The notes under the pieces were generated by a model that was not told the DNA's origin, did no database searches, and saw only the letters and a list, made by a program, of their open reading frames with translations. Shown piece after piece: positions 52,409 through 61,022 of a stretch of 64,000 nucleotides of DNA. The stretch is from PRO6 sp035565775 (GTDB taxonomy: Bacteria > Pseudomonadota > Alphaproteobacteria > Rhizobiales > Xanthobacteraceae). Where the stretch lies: assembly GCA_035565775.1 (NCBI GenBank), contig DATMRW010000021.1, positions 124,001-188,000 of the forward strand, read 5' to 3'. A program made the translations under genes and the position numbers. Position 1 is the stretch's first letter. Every line of letters begins with the position of its first letter.

Positions 52409-53209
52409 TTAGTACCATGCGGAGAAATGATGAACCGGGCCATGGCCGCGCCCGACCGAGAGCTGATCCGATGCAGCAATCGCCTTTGAAATATAGGCCT
52501 TCGCGTTGCGCACGGCTTCTGCAAGCGGCTCGCCCTTGGCAAGTCCCGCAGCGATCGCAGACGACAGCGTGCAGCCGGTGCCGTGGGTGTTGAGCGTATC
52601 GATGCGCGGCGCGGCGAGCCGCAGCACATCCTCGCCCTGCATCAGATAGTCGACGCTTTCCGCGCCGCTGGCATGGCCGCCCTTGATCAGCACCGCCGGG
52701 CAGCCGAGCGCGAGCAGCGCCCGCCCTTGCGCTGCGATTTCGTCCTCGCTCTCGGCGATGGAAGTATCGAGCAGCGCCGCCGCTTCCGGCAGGTTCGGCG
52801 TGATGATCTGGGCGATCGGAATGAGTTTTTGGCGCAGCGCATCGATCGCCTGCGGCGCCAGCAGCCGGTCGCCCGAGGTCGCCACCATCACCGGATCGAC
52901 AACGACATGCGCGGCCTTCCAGCGCGTCAAGCCAGCGACGATCGCCTCGATTACCTCCGGCTGCGACACCATGCCGATCTTCACCGCCGCGATGTCGAGA
53001 TCGCTGAACACCGCGTCCATTTGCGCGGTGATGAAATCGGCCGGCACTTCATGGATCCCGGTCACGCCCTTGGTGTTCTGCGCGGTCAGGGCGGTGATCA
53101 CCGACGCGCCAAAGACGCCACATGCCGAGAAGGTCTTGAGGTCGGCCTGAATGCCGGCGCCGCCGCCCGAATCCGAGCCGGCGATTGTCAGCGCAATGCG
53201 AATCGTCAT
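52409..53209 (-). CDS. thiD: Hydroxymethylpyrimidine / phosphomethylpyrimidine kinase
   Basis: ThiD makes HMP-pyrophosphate for thiamine synthesis and salvage. The 266-residue ribokinase-fold protein starts RIALTIAGSDSGGGAGIQAD and has VVDPVMVATSGDRLL, ITPNLPEAAALL, LIKGGHASG, and the anion-hole motif NTHGTGCTLSSAIAAGLAKG. ATG 53209 has GGAGAT upstream; the longer open frame in front has no similarity. No other thiamine genes or TPP riboswitch are visible. Confidence 0.96.
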   Translation of the reverse strand: MTIRIALTIAGSDSGGGAGIQADLKTFSACGVFGASVITALTAQNTKGVTGIHEVPADFITAQMDAVFSDLDIAAVKIGMVSQPEVIEAIVAGLTRWKAAHVVVDPVMVATSGDRLLAPQAIDALRQKLIPIAQIITPNLPEAAALLDTSIAESEDEIAAQGRALLALGCPAVLIKGGHASGAESVDYLMQGEDVLRLAAPRIDTLNTHGTGCTLSSAIAAGLAKGEPLAEAVRNAKAYISKAIAASDQLSVGRGHGPVHHFSAWY

Positions 53210-53348
53210 GTCATCTCCGCATGAAGTCGGTGAGCGGACGCGGGATTGCCCAGAAACGCGCCCGAACCGGCGGCAACTTGCTTGCCATTTCAGCCCGTTT
53301 TCGGCTCTATTGCCCGCGATGACAAGCGCCGCTCCGGAGAAACCTGCG

Positions 53349-53585
53349 ATGGTCCCCTTTTTCGTCCAGTTCAAATGCAAGCTCGGCCAGTCCTACGCCG
53401 TGGCCAATGCACTCGCGGAGGCGGAAATCGCGTCGGAAATCTATTCGACCGCCGGCGACTACGACCTGCTCGTCAAGTTCTACGTCGATGAAGGAACCGA
53501 TATCGGCCACTTCGTCAGCGAGAAGGTGCAGGTGATTCCGGGCATCCAGGACACCCACACGATCATCACCTTCAAGGCATTCTGA
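53349..53585 (+). CDS. Stand-alone Lrp/AsnC ligand-binding (RAM) domain protein
   Basis: The 78-residue protein is a single AsnC-type C-terminal domain with no helix-turn-helix: VPFFVQFKCKLGQSYAVANA, IYSTAGDYDLLVKFYVDEGT, and VIPGIQDTHTIITFKAF. Such SARD-like proteins bind amino acids and may assemble with full Lrp proteins. ATG 53349 has GGAGA eight bases upstream; ATG 53319 is an alternative that adds ten residues. It is divergent from thiD. Confidence 0.9.
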   Translation: MVPFFVQFKCKLGQSYAVANALAEAEIASEIYSTAGDYDLLVKFYVDEGTDIGHFVSEKVQVIPGIQDTHTIITFKAF

Positions 53586-53692
53586 TCCTTAGGCGCGTCG
53601 CCTGCGGGCATCGCGAATTCCCGGCCATGGCAGGCGAACGGCGCGGACGCGCCGGTGCGCGCTCTGCCGCGCCAATCGCCGCGGCAATCCCG

Positions 53693-53727
53693 AAAAAAGC
53701 CGGTCGCCTGACGGAACCCGGCCGGCT
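53693..53727 (-). terminator. Possible minus-strand terminator hairpin with no obvious gene
   Basis: On the minus strand AGCCGG pairs with CCGGCT, followed by six T residues. The loop is long (18 bases). No minus-strand gene ends here, so it may stop antisense transcription or be chance. Confidence 0.3.
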
Positions 53728-53802
53728 CTGGTGAATCTAGTTGATGGGTCTTTGCCAGTTTTCGCAGCCCGATTCATTCCAGGTCACATAGGGGAGATCA
53801 TC

Positions 53803-54234
53803 ATGAATGCCCGGTATCTCGCGGTAGCCTCTGTTGCCTTTGGCGCCTGCATTGCCCTTGCCGGGCCTGCAGCCGCTGAAAAAATGATGATGAAGGTCGA
53901 TATGACGGGCGCGAACGAGGTGCCGCCCGTCACCACCGCAGGAAAGGGAACCGCGGACATCGACTATGACACTGCGACCAAGAAGCTGAGCTGGAAGCTG
54001 ACTTATTCCAACCTCACCGGTCCGCCCACGATGGCGCATTTCCACGGGCCGGCCGAACCCGGCAAGAACGCGGCCGTCGCCGTTCCGATCCCGAATCTCG
54101 GCCCGACCACCGCCGAAGGCACTGTCACGCTGTCCGATGCGCAGGCCGCCGATCTGCTGGCCGGCAAGTACTACGTCAATGTCCATACCGCCGCGCATCC
54201 TGCCGGAGAGATCCGCGGGCAGGTGAAGAAATAA
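53803..54234 (+). CDS. CHRD domain-containing exported protein
   Basis: The 143-residue protein has a signal peptide (MNARYLAVASVAFGACIALA, cleavage after AAA near residue 25) and one CHRD domain, a beta-sandwich first described in chordin. Motifs are VDMTGANEVPPVTTAGKGTA, HFHGPAEPGKNA and the end YYVNVHTAAHPAGEIRGQV. The conserved histidines suggest metal binding, but no function is known for bacterial CHRD proteins. GGGGAG precedes the ATG. Confidence 0.92.
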   Translation: MNARYLAVASVAFGACIALAGPAAAEKMMMKVDMTGANEVPPVTTAGKGTADIDYDTATKKLSWKLTYSNLTGPPTMAHFHGPAEPGKNAAVAVPIPNLGPTTAEGTVTLSDAQAADLLAGKYYVNVHTAAHPAGEIRGQVKK

Positions 54235-54345
54235 GCAGGCTGGGGCATCGATGATCGATCGCGGCGGGCTGCCGGCAGCGTGGCTCATGGCCAATGCCGA
54301 CAGCCTGTCCGTTTGTTTGCAAGAGCACTTGGCGCAGGCGATGGC

Positions 54346-55281
54346 TCAGGAGCGCTTCGGCCGCGCCGGTCCCTCGACCGCCGGCAGCGACTTGAGATAA
54401 GCCGCAATGGCCGCACGGTCGGCGTCGCTGAGCCGCGCGGTGTTGCGCACCACCCGCACCATGGAGCCGCCGGTCGTGTCGCCGTCCGGCGTTTCGCCGG
54501 TTTTGAGGAAATGGGCGATGTCGCTTTCGCTCCAGTCCTTGAGGCCCTTCCGGGTGATGTTCGGCACCCAGCCCTCGCCTTCCGGGTTCGGCCCGCCCGC
54601 CAGCCGCTGTCCCGCGACGATGCCGCCAAGCGTGTCGCGCGGGCTGTGGCATTCGGCGCAGTGGCCGAGCCCGTTCACGAGATAGGCTCCGCGATTGATT
54701 TTGGCGTCCGCCGACGGTTTCGTCAGCGCCGCATCGTCGCTGCCGAGATGCAGCGCCTTCCACACACCGACGGCGCGGCGGATGTTGAAGGGAAAGCCGA
54801 GGTCGTGGTCGCGGACCTTGCCGGATGCGGCCGGCAAGGTCTTGAGATAGGCGAACATGTCGCGCAGATCGCCGATGCTGGCGTGCTGATACGAGGCATA
54901 GGGAAAGGCCGGATAGTAATGCTGGCCCTTCGGCGAGGTGCCCTTGGTCATCGCGGTGACAAAATCGCGCTCGCTCCAGCCGCCGATGCCGTCCTCGCTA
55001 TCCGGGGAGATATTCGGCGCGTAGAACGTGCCGAACGGCGAGTGAATGGCAAGGCCGCCGCCGAGCAGTAACCGCTCCGGCTGATCGGGCGTCGTGTGGC
55101 ACGATGCACAGCCGCCGGCATTGAACGCCGCTTCGCCATTGGCAAGGTCGGCCTTGTGCGGCGGCAGCTGCCCGCCCACCGCGCTTGGCGAGGTGATCGC
55201 AAAGCCGACTGCGCCGCCAAGCGCCAGCGCGAAAATACCGAGCCACGCCGCGGCGCGAAATTTATGCGTCGATTTCAACAA
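54346..55281 (-). CDS. Dihaem cytochrome c
   Basis: The 311-residue protein starts with a signal or anchor peptide (FRAAAWLGIFALALGGAVGF) and has two class I c-type haem sites, CASCH near residue 58 and CAECH near residue 207. Distal-ligand candidates are Met residues in each half. This layout resembles cytochrome subunits of membrane-linked dehydrogenases. The start is TTG (55281, or the preceding TTG). It lies 15 bases behind the cytochrome c' gene and behind the molybdenum hydroxylase gene, so all three may be one operon. Confidence 0.88.
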   Translation of the reverse strand: MLKSTHKFRAAAWLGIFALALGGAVGFAITSPSAVGGQLPPHKADLANGEAAFNAGGCASCHTTPDQPERLLLGGGLAIHSPFGTFYAPNISPDSEDGIGGWSERDFVTAMTKGTSPKGQHYYPAFPYASYQHASIGDLRDMFAYLKTLPAASGKVRDHDLGFPFNIRRAVGVWKALHLGSDDAALTKPSADAKINRGAYLVNGLGHCAECHSPRDTLGGIVAGQRLAGGPNPEGEGWVPNITRKGLKDWSESDIAHFLKTGETPDGDTTGGSMVRVVRNTARLSDADRAAIAAYLKSLPAVEGPARPKRS

Positions 55282-55296
55282 TGCGCTTCGTTCTGA

Positions 55297-55728
55297 TCAG
55301 CTGTTCTTGATGCGGTAGGTCTCGTGGCAGCCCGAGCAGCTCTTGCTCATGACCGGAAACGCTTCCTTCAAGGTCTCAAGGCTTTGGATCTTGCCGGCAT
55401 GGGCGGCAACGGCCTTGTCCAGATTGGCGATGTGGGAAACGAAATCGGCCTTGTTGGTCCAGATCTTGTCGGAAGCACTATAGTCGCCGCTGCGCGGCGC
55501 GCCCTTCGTGCTTTCGGGATAGAGCGGCGTGATCGTCTTGCCGAAGGTCGCAAGATGGGCCAGCGCCTGGTCAACTTCGGCCTGGTCATACGGCTTCTTG
55601 TCGCGCGCCATCTGCCCGAGCGAGCCGAACCTGTTCTTGCCGGCCGCCTTCATCGCCTCCTGGCGCTTTGCCACCAGATTTTCCTGGGCCACGACGGCAC
55701 CCAGGTTCATCGCGATGCCCAAGGTCAA
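55297..55728 (-). CDS. Cytochrome c' / c-556 (class II cytochrome c)
   Basis: A four-helix class II cytochrome: the haem site CSGCHETYR is at the C-terminus, and the N-terminal helix has ENLVAKRQEAMKAAGKN. The usual axial residue region follows, and the size (about 143 residues) fits. The call uses TTG 55728. However, a full signal peptide (KRIIAVAGLLTLGIAMNLGA) is only restored if translation starts ten codons upstream at an ATA codon (55758) that has GGAG at five bases. It overlaps the operon of the dihaem cytochrome. Role could be electron transfer or NO binding. Confidence 0.85.
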   Translation of the reverse strand: MTLGIAMNLGAVVAQENLVAKRQEAMKAAGKNRFGSLGQMARDKKPYDQAEVDQALAHLATFGKTITPLYPESTKGAPRSGDYSASDKIWTNKADFVSHIANLDKAVAAHAGKIQSLETLKEAFPVMSKSCSGCHETYRIKNS

Positions 55729-55867
55729 AAGTCCGGCAACAGCTATGATCCGCTTTATAGTTTCTCCAACAGGTTTGGGATGTCAGCCAGGAATCAGAGA
55801 CAACAGGATTGACGGAATTATGTTTGCGAGCAAATCAACATGCCGTCAGATCCGGTTTGCCGCCGCA

Positions 55868-58171
55868 CTAGAGGCGATGTTTGCGGCGACTTTGCTCGAT
55901 CGCCATCCAGATGCGCTCGGATGTCGCAGGCATGTCGATGTGTTCGATGCCGAATTCGCGCCAAAGCCCGTCGATGATTGCGTTCATCACCGCAGGGCAT
56001 GAGCCGATCGCCCCCGCCTCGCCCGCGCCCTTGACGCCGAGCGGATTGGTCGCGCACGGCACGTTCTTGGTCTCGAAGGTGAACGATGGCGTGTCGGACG
56101 CCCGCGGCAGCGCATAGTCCATGAACGTGCCGGTGACGAGCTGGCCATCCCGCGGATCATAGACCGCTTGCTCCATCAAGGCCTGCCCGATGCCCTGCAC
56201 CGAGCCGCCATGCACCTGTCCTTCCAGCATCATCGGATTGAGCGTCTGCCCGAAATCGTCAACGATGACGTAGTTGACGATGCGGACCTCGCCGGTGGCG
56301 GGATCAATCTCGACCTCGACGATATGGGTGCCGTTCGGGAAGGTGCCTTCCGCTCCAAAAATGTCGTCGGCCTTGAGCTTCTCGGGATCGATGCCCGGCT
56401 TGCCGGCAAGGTCGGCGAAGGACACCGCGCGATCGGTGCCGCTGATTCGGATCGTGCCATCGCTGATTTCCAGATCGCCCGGCCCGGCCTCGAGATTGTC
56501 GGCCGCCAGCTCCTTGAGCTTCCGCCCGAGCTTTTCCACCGCCTGCTTGACGCAGACGCCGCCGGTCGGGATCGCGCTCGAGCCGCCCGTCCCCACGCCG
56601 GTCCGGATGAGATCGGTGTCGCCCTGCAGCACATGCACGCGCTCGGGCGGCAGGCCGAACTGTTCGGCAACAAGCTGGGAATAGGCGGTCTGATGGCCCT
56701 GCCCGCTGGATTGCGTGCCGATCAGCACCGTGACGTCGCCATTCGGATCGAGCCGGACCTCGGCGCGCTCCGGCCCCATCGAGCCGCAGACCTCGACATA
56801 GGTCGCGATGCCGATGCCGCGCACCAGCCCGGCCTTCTTCGCCGCCTTGGCGCGTTTGGGAAAATCCTTCCAATCGGCGATTTCCTGCGCGCGCTTGAGA
56901 TGCCCGGCGAAATCGCCGGAGTCGTAAACTTTCCTCGTTGCGGTCGTGTAGGGCATCGCGCGCGGGGGAATGAAGTTTTTGCGCCGGATCGCATCCGGCG
57001 TCATGCCGAGCTTGCGCGCGCTGGCATCGACCAGCCGTTCGAGCACATAGGAAGCCTCGGGCCGCCCGGCGCCGCGATAGGCATCCACCGGCACGGTGTT
57101 GGTGAACACGGTGCGCAGCCGGCAGTGGAACGCGGTGATGTCATAGACGCCCGGCAGCATGCCCGCGCCGCCATGCGGGATGTACGGCCCGAAGGTCGAA
57201 AGATAGCCGCCCATGTCGCTGATGAGATCGACATCGAGGCCGAGAAACTTGCCGTCCTCGGCCAGCGCCATGCGTGCGGTGGTAACGTTGTCGCGGCCCT
57301 GACTGTCGCCGACGAAATGCTCGGAGCGGTCAGCCACCCATTTGACCGTCTGCTTGAGCTGGCGCGCGGCGACGCAGACCAGCGCGTATTCCCGGTACGG
57401 AAACAGCTTGGTGCCGAAGCCGCCGCCGACGTCCGGGCAGATCACCCGCATCTTCTCGACGGGAAGATGCAAAATGTTCAGGCACAAAATGTCGCGAAGC
57501 CGGTGGCTGCCCTGACTGCCGAGCGTCAGCGTCAGATGATCGTGCTTGGCGTCGTATTCGCAGACGACAGCGCGCGGCTCGAGGTAGTTGGTGACGATGC
57601 GCGGATTGACGACCGAGACCTCGGCGACTGCATGCGCCTTGGCGAAGGCCGCTTCCGTCGCCTTCTTGTCGCCGAGCGAAATGTCGAACAGCACGTTGCC
57701 GGGATGTTGCGGCCAGACCTGCGGCGCGCCGGGCGCGACCGCGGCTTTCGCGCCGATCACCGCCGGCCGAGGCTTCCAGTCGACCTCGATCGCCTCGATA
57801 GCATCGCGGGCATGATCGATGGTGTCGGCAACGACAAAGGCAATCGCATCGCCAACGTGGTGAACCTCGCTCCGCGCGAGGATCGGATAGGGCGGCACGT
57901 TGAAGGGAGTGTCCGGCAGCGCGAACAGGCACGGCAGATTGCCGAGATCCTTGGTGTCCTCGCCGGTGAGGACGAGGCGGACACCCGGCATTGCGGAGGC
58001 GCGGGACGCATCGATAGTGAATGTCGCGCTGGCATGCGGCGAGCGCATCATCAGGCCGTGCAGCATCGTGCCCGGCGAATGGTCCGCGGTGTAGCGGCCA
58101 TGGCCGCGAATGAGAGCGTCATCCTCTTTGCGTCGCACGCTTGCGCCAACGCCAAATTTTACAGGAGCCAT
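55868..58171 (-). CDS. Xanthine dehydrogenase family molybdopterin-binding subunit
   Basis: The 767-residue protein is the large, molybdenum-binding subunit of a xanthine-oxidase-family hydroxylase. It starts GASVRRKEDDALIRGHGRY, and shows PDVGGGFGTKLFPYREYAL, PVDAYRGAGRPEAS, TGVGTGGSSAIPTGG, and the catalytic glutamate loop GVKGAGEAGAIGS. The active-site loop is AYRGAGRPE, not the AYRCSFR of true CO dehydrogenase, so it is not CoxL in function. No FAD or [2Fe-2S] subunit gene is next to it, so it must find partners elsewhere or in another form. Substrate unknown (aldehyde or N-heterocycle). Confidence 0.9.
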   Translation of the reverse strand: MAPVKFGVGASVRRKEDDALIRGHGRYTADHSPGTMLHGLMMRSPHASATFTIDASRASAMPGVRLVLTGEDTKDLGNLPCLFALPDTPFNVPPYPILARSEVHHVGDAIAFVVADTIDHARDAIEAIEVDWKPRPAVIGAKAAVAPGAPQVWPQHPGNVLFDISLGDKKATEAAFAKAHAVAEVSVVNPRIVTNYLEPRAVVCEYDAKHDHLTLTLGSQGSHRLRDILCLNILHLPVEKMRVICPDVGGGFGTKLFPYREYALVCVAARQLKQTVKWVADRSEHFVGDSQGRDNVTTARMALAEDGKFLGLDVDLISDMGGYLSTFGPYIPHGGAGMLPGVYDITAFHCRLRTVFTNTVPVDAYRGAGRPEASYVLERLVDASARKLGMTPDAIRRKNFIPPRAMPYTTATRKVYDSGDFAGHLKRAQEIADWKDFPKRAKAAKKAGLVRGIGIATYVEVCGSMGPERAEVRLDPNGDVTVLIGTQSSGQGHQTAYSQLVAEQFGLPPERVHVLQGDTDLIRTGVGTGGSSAIPTGGVCVKQAVEKLGRKLKELAADNLEAGPGDLEISDGTIRISGTDRAVSFADLAGKPGIDPEKLKADDIFGAEGTFPNGTHIVEVEIDPATGEVRIVNYVIVDDFGQTLNPMMLEGQVHGGSVQGIGQALMEQAVYDPRDGQLVTGTFMDYALPRASDTPSFTFETKNVPCATNPLGVKGAGEAGAIGSCPAVMNAIIDGLWREFGIEHIDMPATSERIWMAIEQSRRKHRL

Positions 58172-58247
58172 CGGTTGTCTCCGGGTTCCGGTTTTTCACT
58201 TTGGGTATGTTGGCAAAGTTCGCGGTGGCGCGCAAACGCCGCCGTCT

Positions 58248-59777
58248 TTATTTCGACAGCAGGTTTTTCAGCCAGGCGCGGCCGAACAACAGCCAGATGC
58301 CGGCGGCGTAGACGACGGTGCCGGCCACGATCAGCACGCCGAGCGCGGTTTCATCGCGCAGCCAGTGCCATCCGGCGAGGGCATGGCCGAGCCACGTCGC
58401 CAGCGCCCAGAACAGGGCGGCAAGGATGCTCCCCACCAGCGCAAATTTAGCCAGCGAACGCACCAACGCGCGGTCGATGTCGAGATAGCCGGCGCGGATC
58501 GAGAAACCGAGCACCAGAAGCAGGTTCACCCACGCGCCGACCGCAGTCGCCAACGCAAGGCCGATCTGCGCCAGCGGTCCCATAAGAGCGATCTTGAGCA
58601 GCACGTTGACGGCGACGCCGCAGAGCGCCGCCTTCACCGGCGTCGCAGTGTCCTTGCGCGCATAGAATGCCGCAACCGCGCTGCGGATCAGCACGAAGGG
58701 GATCAGGCCGACGGCGTAGGCCGCCAGCGCCGCCCCGGCAGCGGCGGCATCCGCCGAGGAAAATGCGCCGCGCGAAAACATCGCGCGCATGATCAGGTCC
58801 GGCACCGCGAGGAAGGCGGCGACGAACGGCACGGAGAACAGCAGCGTGAAATCGAACGCCCGGCGCTGCGCCGCCTGCGCGCCGGCGTGATCGCCCGAGG
58901 TCAGCCGCCGCGCCATGTCCGGCAGCAGCACGGTGCCGATGGCGATACCGATCACGCCGATGGGAAGCTGGTTCAGCCGGTCGGCGTAATACAGCGCCGA
59001 CAGCGCGCCGCTGGCAAGAAAGGTCGCGATGATCGTATCGGCGAACAGCGCCACCTGCACGCCCATCGAGCCCAGGGTCGCCGGGCCAAGCGCGCGGAAA
59101 AAGGCCCGGACATCCTCGTCCAGCCGCAGCGGCGCAAAGCGCGGCAGGCCGCCGTGGCGGGCGGTGTCGCCGGCCAGCAACAGGAACTGCAGCACGCCCG
59201 AGGCGAGCACGCCCCACGCGGCGGCATGGCCTGCGCTCGGGAAGAAGGCAGCCAGCGCGAGCGCTGCCATCATCGACAGGTTGAGAAAGACGGGTGCAGC
59301 CGCCGCCGAGGCGAAGCGGTTCATCACATTGAGCATGCCGCCGTAAAGCGTCACCAGCGTGATCAGGAGAAGATAGGGAAAGGTGATGCGCGTCAGCTCG
59401 ATCGCCAGCGCGCGCTGGCCCGCATCGTCGGAGAAGCCGGGCGCAAGCAACGAGATGACCTGCGGCATGAACAGCCATGCCGCCAAGAGCAGGACGACCT
59501 GCGAGACGAACAGCAGCGTAAAAATACGGTCGGCGAACAGCTTCGCCGCCAGCCCGCCCTTGTCGCCGCGAACATGGGCGTAGGCCGGAACGAAGGCGGC
59601 GTTGAACGCGCCTTCGGCGAAGATCGCGCGAAAGTGGTTGGGCAGGCGAAGCGCAACGAAAAAGGCGTCGGCCACCGGGCCGGCGCCGAGGACGGCGGCC
59701 AGCAGGATGTCGCGCGCAAACCCTGTCACGCGCGAGAGCAGCGTATAGCCGCCGACGGTGAATATGCGTCCCAGCAT
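58248..59777 (-). CDS. murJ: Lipid II flippase MurJ
   Basis: MurJ (MviN) moves lipid II across the inner membrane for peptidoglycan assembly. The 509-residue protein has about 14 hydrophobic segments and family motifs VGGYTLLSRVTGFARDILLA, LPNHFRAIFAEGAFNAAFVP and YYADRLNQLPIGVIGIAIGT, which includes the essential arginine region. Length is normal. It lies downstream of the DegT aminotransferase gene on the same strand after 73 bases. Confidence 0.96.
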   Translation of the reverse strand: MLGRIFTVGGYTLLSRVTGFARDILLAAVLGAGPVADAFFVALRLPNHFRAIFAEGAFNAAFVPAYAHVRGDKGGLAAKLFADRIFTLLFVSQVVLLLAAWLFMPQVISLLAPGFSDDAGQRALAIELTRITFPYLLLITLVTLYGGMLNVMNRFASAAAAPVFLNLSMMAALALAAFFPSAGHAAAWGVLASGVLQFLLLAGDTARHGGLPRFAPLRLDEDVRAFFRALGPATLGSMGVQVALFADTIIATFLASGALSALYYADRLNQLPIGVIGIAIGTVLLPDMARRLTSGDHAGAQAAQRRAFDFTLLFSVPFVAAFLAVPDLIMRAMFSRGAFSSADAAAAGAALAAYAVGLIPFVLIRSAVAAFYARKDTATPVKAALCGVAVNVLLKIALMGPLAQIGLALATAVGAWVNLLLVLGFSIRAGYLDIDRALVRSLAKFALVGSILAALFWALATWLGHALAGWHWLRDETALGVLIVAGTVVYAAGIWLLFGRAWLKNLLSK

Positions 59778-59850
59778 CAGCCGCTTCTACCGCATCCGCG
59801 GGCGGCGCGACATCCTGTAATCGCCGCCGCCCGGCCGCCCATCGGCCGGC

Positions 59851-60996
59851 TCAGGCCAGCGCGGTGCGGACCGCCGCGATGATCCGGTCCTGCGTCGCCG
59901 CATCGAGATAGGGGTGCATCGGCAGGCTGATCGCCTCCTCCGACAGCCGCTCGCTGACAGGCAGGCCGCCCTCGGCCACCGGATAGTGCGCATAGGCCGT
60001 CTGCTGGTGGAGCGACTTGGCGTAGTAGATCGCTGTCGGCACCCCCTGCGCCCGCAGCGCGGCGGCGAAGGCGTCGCGGGTGCCCGCCTTCACGCGGACG
60101 GTGTACTGCGCCCAGATCGAGACGTTGCCCGGCGCAACCTGCGGCAGCATCAGGACGTTGCTCAGTCCCTCGGCATAGCGTTCCGCCACCGCGTTCCGCG
60201 CTGCGATCTCGTCGTCGAAGATCTTGAGCTTTTCGAGCAGCACCGCGGCCTGCATGGTGTCGAGGCGGCCGGTCAGCCCGAGGCGGACGTTGTCGTATTT
60301 GTCGGCGCCCTGACCATGAACGCGGATGCTGCGCAGAATGTCGGCAAGCTCGGCGTCGTCGGTGAAGATCGCGCCGCCGTCGCCGTAGCAGCCGAGCGGC
60401 TTGGCCGGGAAGAAGCTGGTCGCGGTGGCATCGGCCAGCGCGCCGAGACGGCGGCCGCGATAGCTCGCGCCAAAACCCTGCGCGGCGTCATCGAGAATGA
60501 ACAGCCCTTCCGCACGGGCGACGGCAGCGATGGCGTCGTGGTCGGCGCTCTGGCCGAACAGGTCGACCGGGATCACCGCCTTCGGCTTGAGCCCCGCCTT
60601 CCTCGCGGCCGCGATGCCGCGCTCGAGCGAGGCCGCATCCATGTTGAAGGTGGTCTCATCGACATCGACGAACACCGGCGAAGCGCCGGTCAGCGCAACC
60701 GCCTCGCCGGTCGCGCAGAAAGTGAAGGTCGGGCACAGCACCGCATCGCCGGGGCCGATGTTTTTTGCCATCAGCACCATCAGCAGCGCATCGGTGCCGC
60801 TCGCGCAGCTCACGACATGCTTGGCGCCGCAGAACTCAGCCAGCTCGGCCTCGAGCTCGGTGACTTCCGGCCCATTGACGAACTGGCAGTGGGTCAGGAC
60901 GCGCGTGACAGCCTCGTCGATCGCGGTTCCGAGCCGGCGGCGCTGGGCGCCGATGTCGATGAACGGGATGGTCTGCACGGGCATATGCTGGTTCAT
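59851..60996 (-). CDS. DegT/DnrJ/EryC1/StrS family sugar aminotransferase
   Basis: The 381-residue PLP enzyme aminates keto-sugar nucleotides for surface polysaccharides. It shows FIDIGAQRRRLGTAIDEAVT, VSCASGTDALLMVLMA, DDAAQGFGASYRGRRLG, and the PLP-lysine motif TSFFPAKPLGCYGDGGA. It resembles WbpE/WlbE-type enzymes that act on 3-keto sugars. A Gfo/Idh dehydrogenase gene lies directly upstream (26-base gap), which fits a dehydrogenase-then-aminotransferase pathway to an amino sugar. The exact sugar is not readable. Confidence 0.92.
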   Translation of the reverse strand: MNQHMPVQTIPFIDIGAQRRRLGTAIDEAVTRVLTHCQFVNGPEVTELEAELAEFCGAKHVVSCASGTDALLMVLMAKNIGPGDAVLCPTFTFCATGEAVALTGASPVFVDVDETTFNMDAASLERGIAAARKAGLKPKAVIPVDLFGQSADHDAIAAVARAEGLFILDDAAQGFGASYRGRRLGALADATATSFFPAKPLGCYGDGGAIFTDDAELADILRSIRVHGQGADKYDNVRLGLTGRLDTMQAAVLLEKLKIFDDEIAARNAVAERYAEGLSNVLMLPQVAPGNVSIWAQYTVRVKAGTRDAFAAALRAQGVPTAIYYAKSLHQQTAYAHYPVAEGGLPVSERLSEEAISLPMHPYLDAATQDRIIAAVRTALA

Positions 60997-61022
60997 GCGT
61001 ATGTCTTCTTGTTCAAGAACGA

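Noticed and set aside
55868..58171. Carbon monoxide dehydrogenase large subunit (CoxL).
   Set aside because: The active-site loop reads AYRGAGRPE rather than AYRCSFR, and coxM/coxS genes are absent, so only the wider family name is supported.
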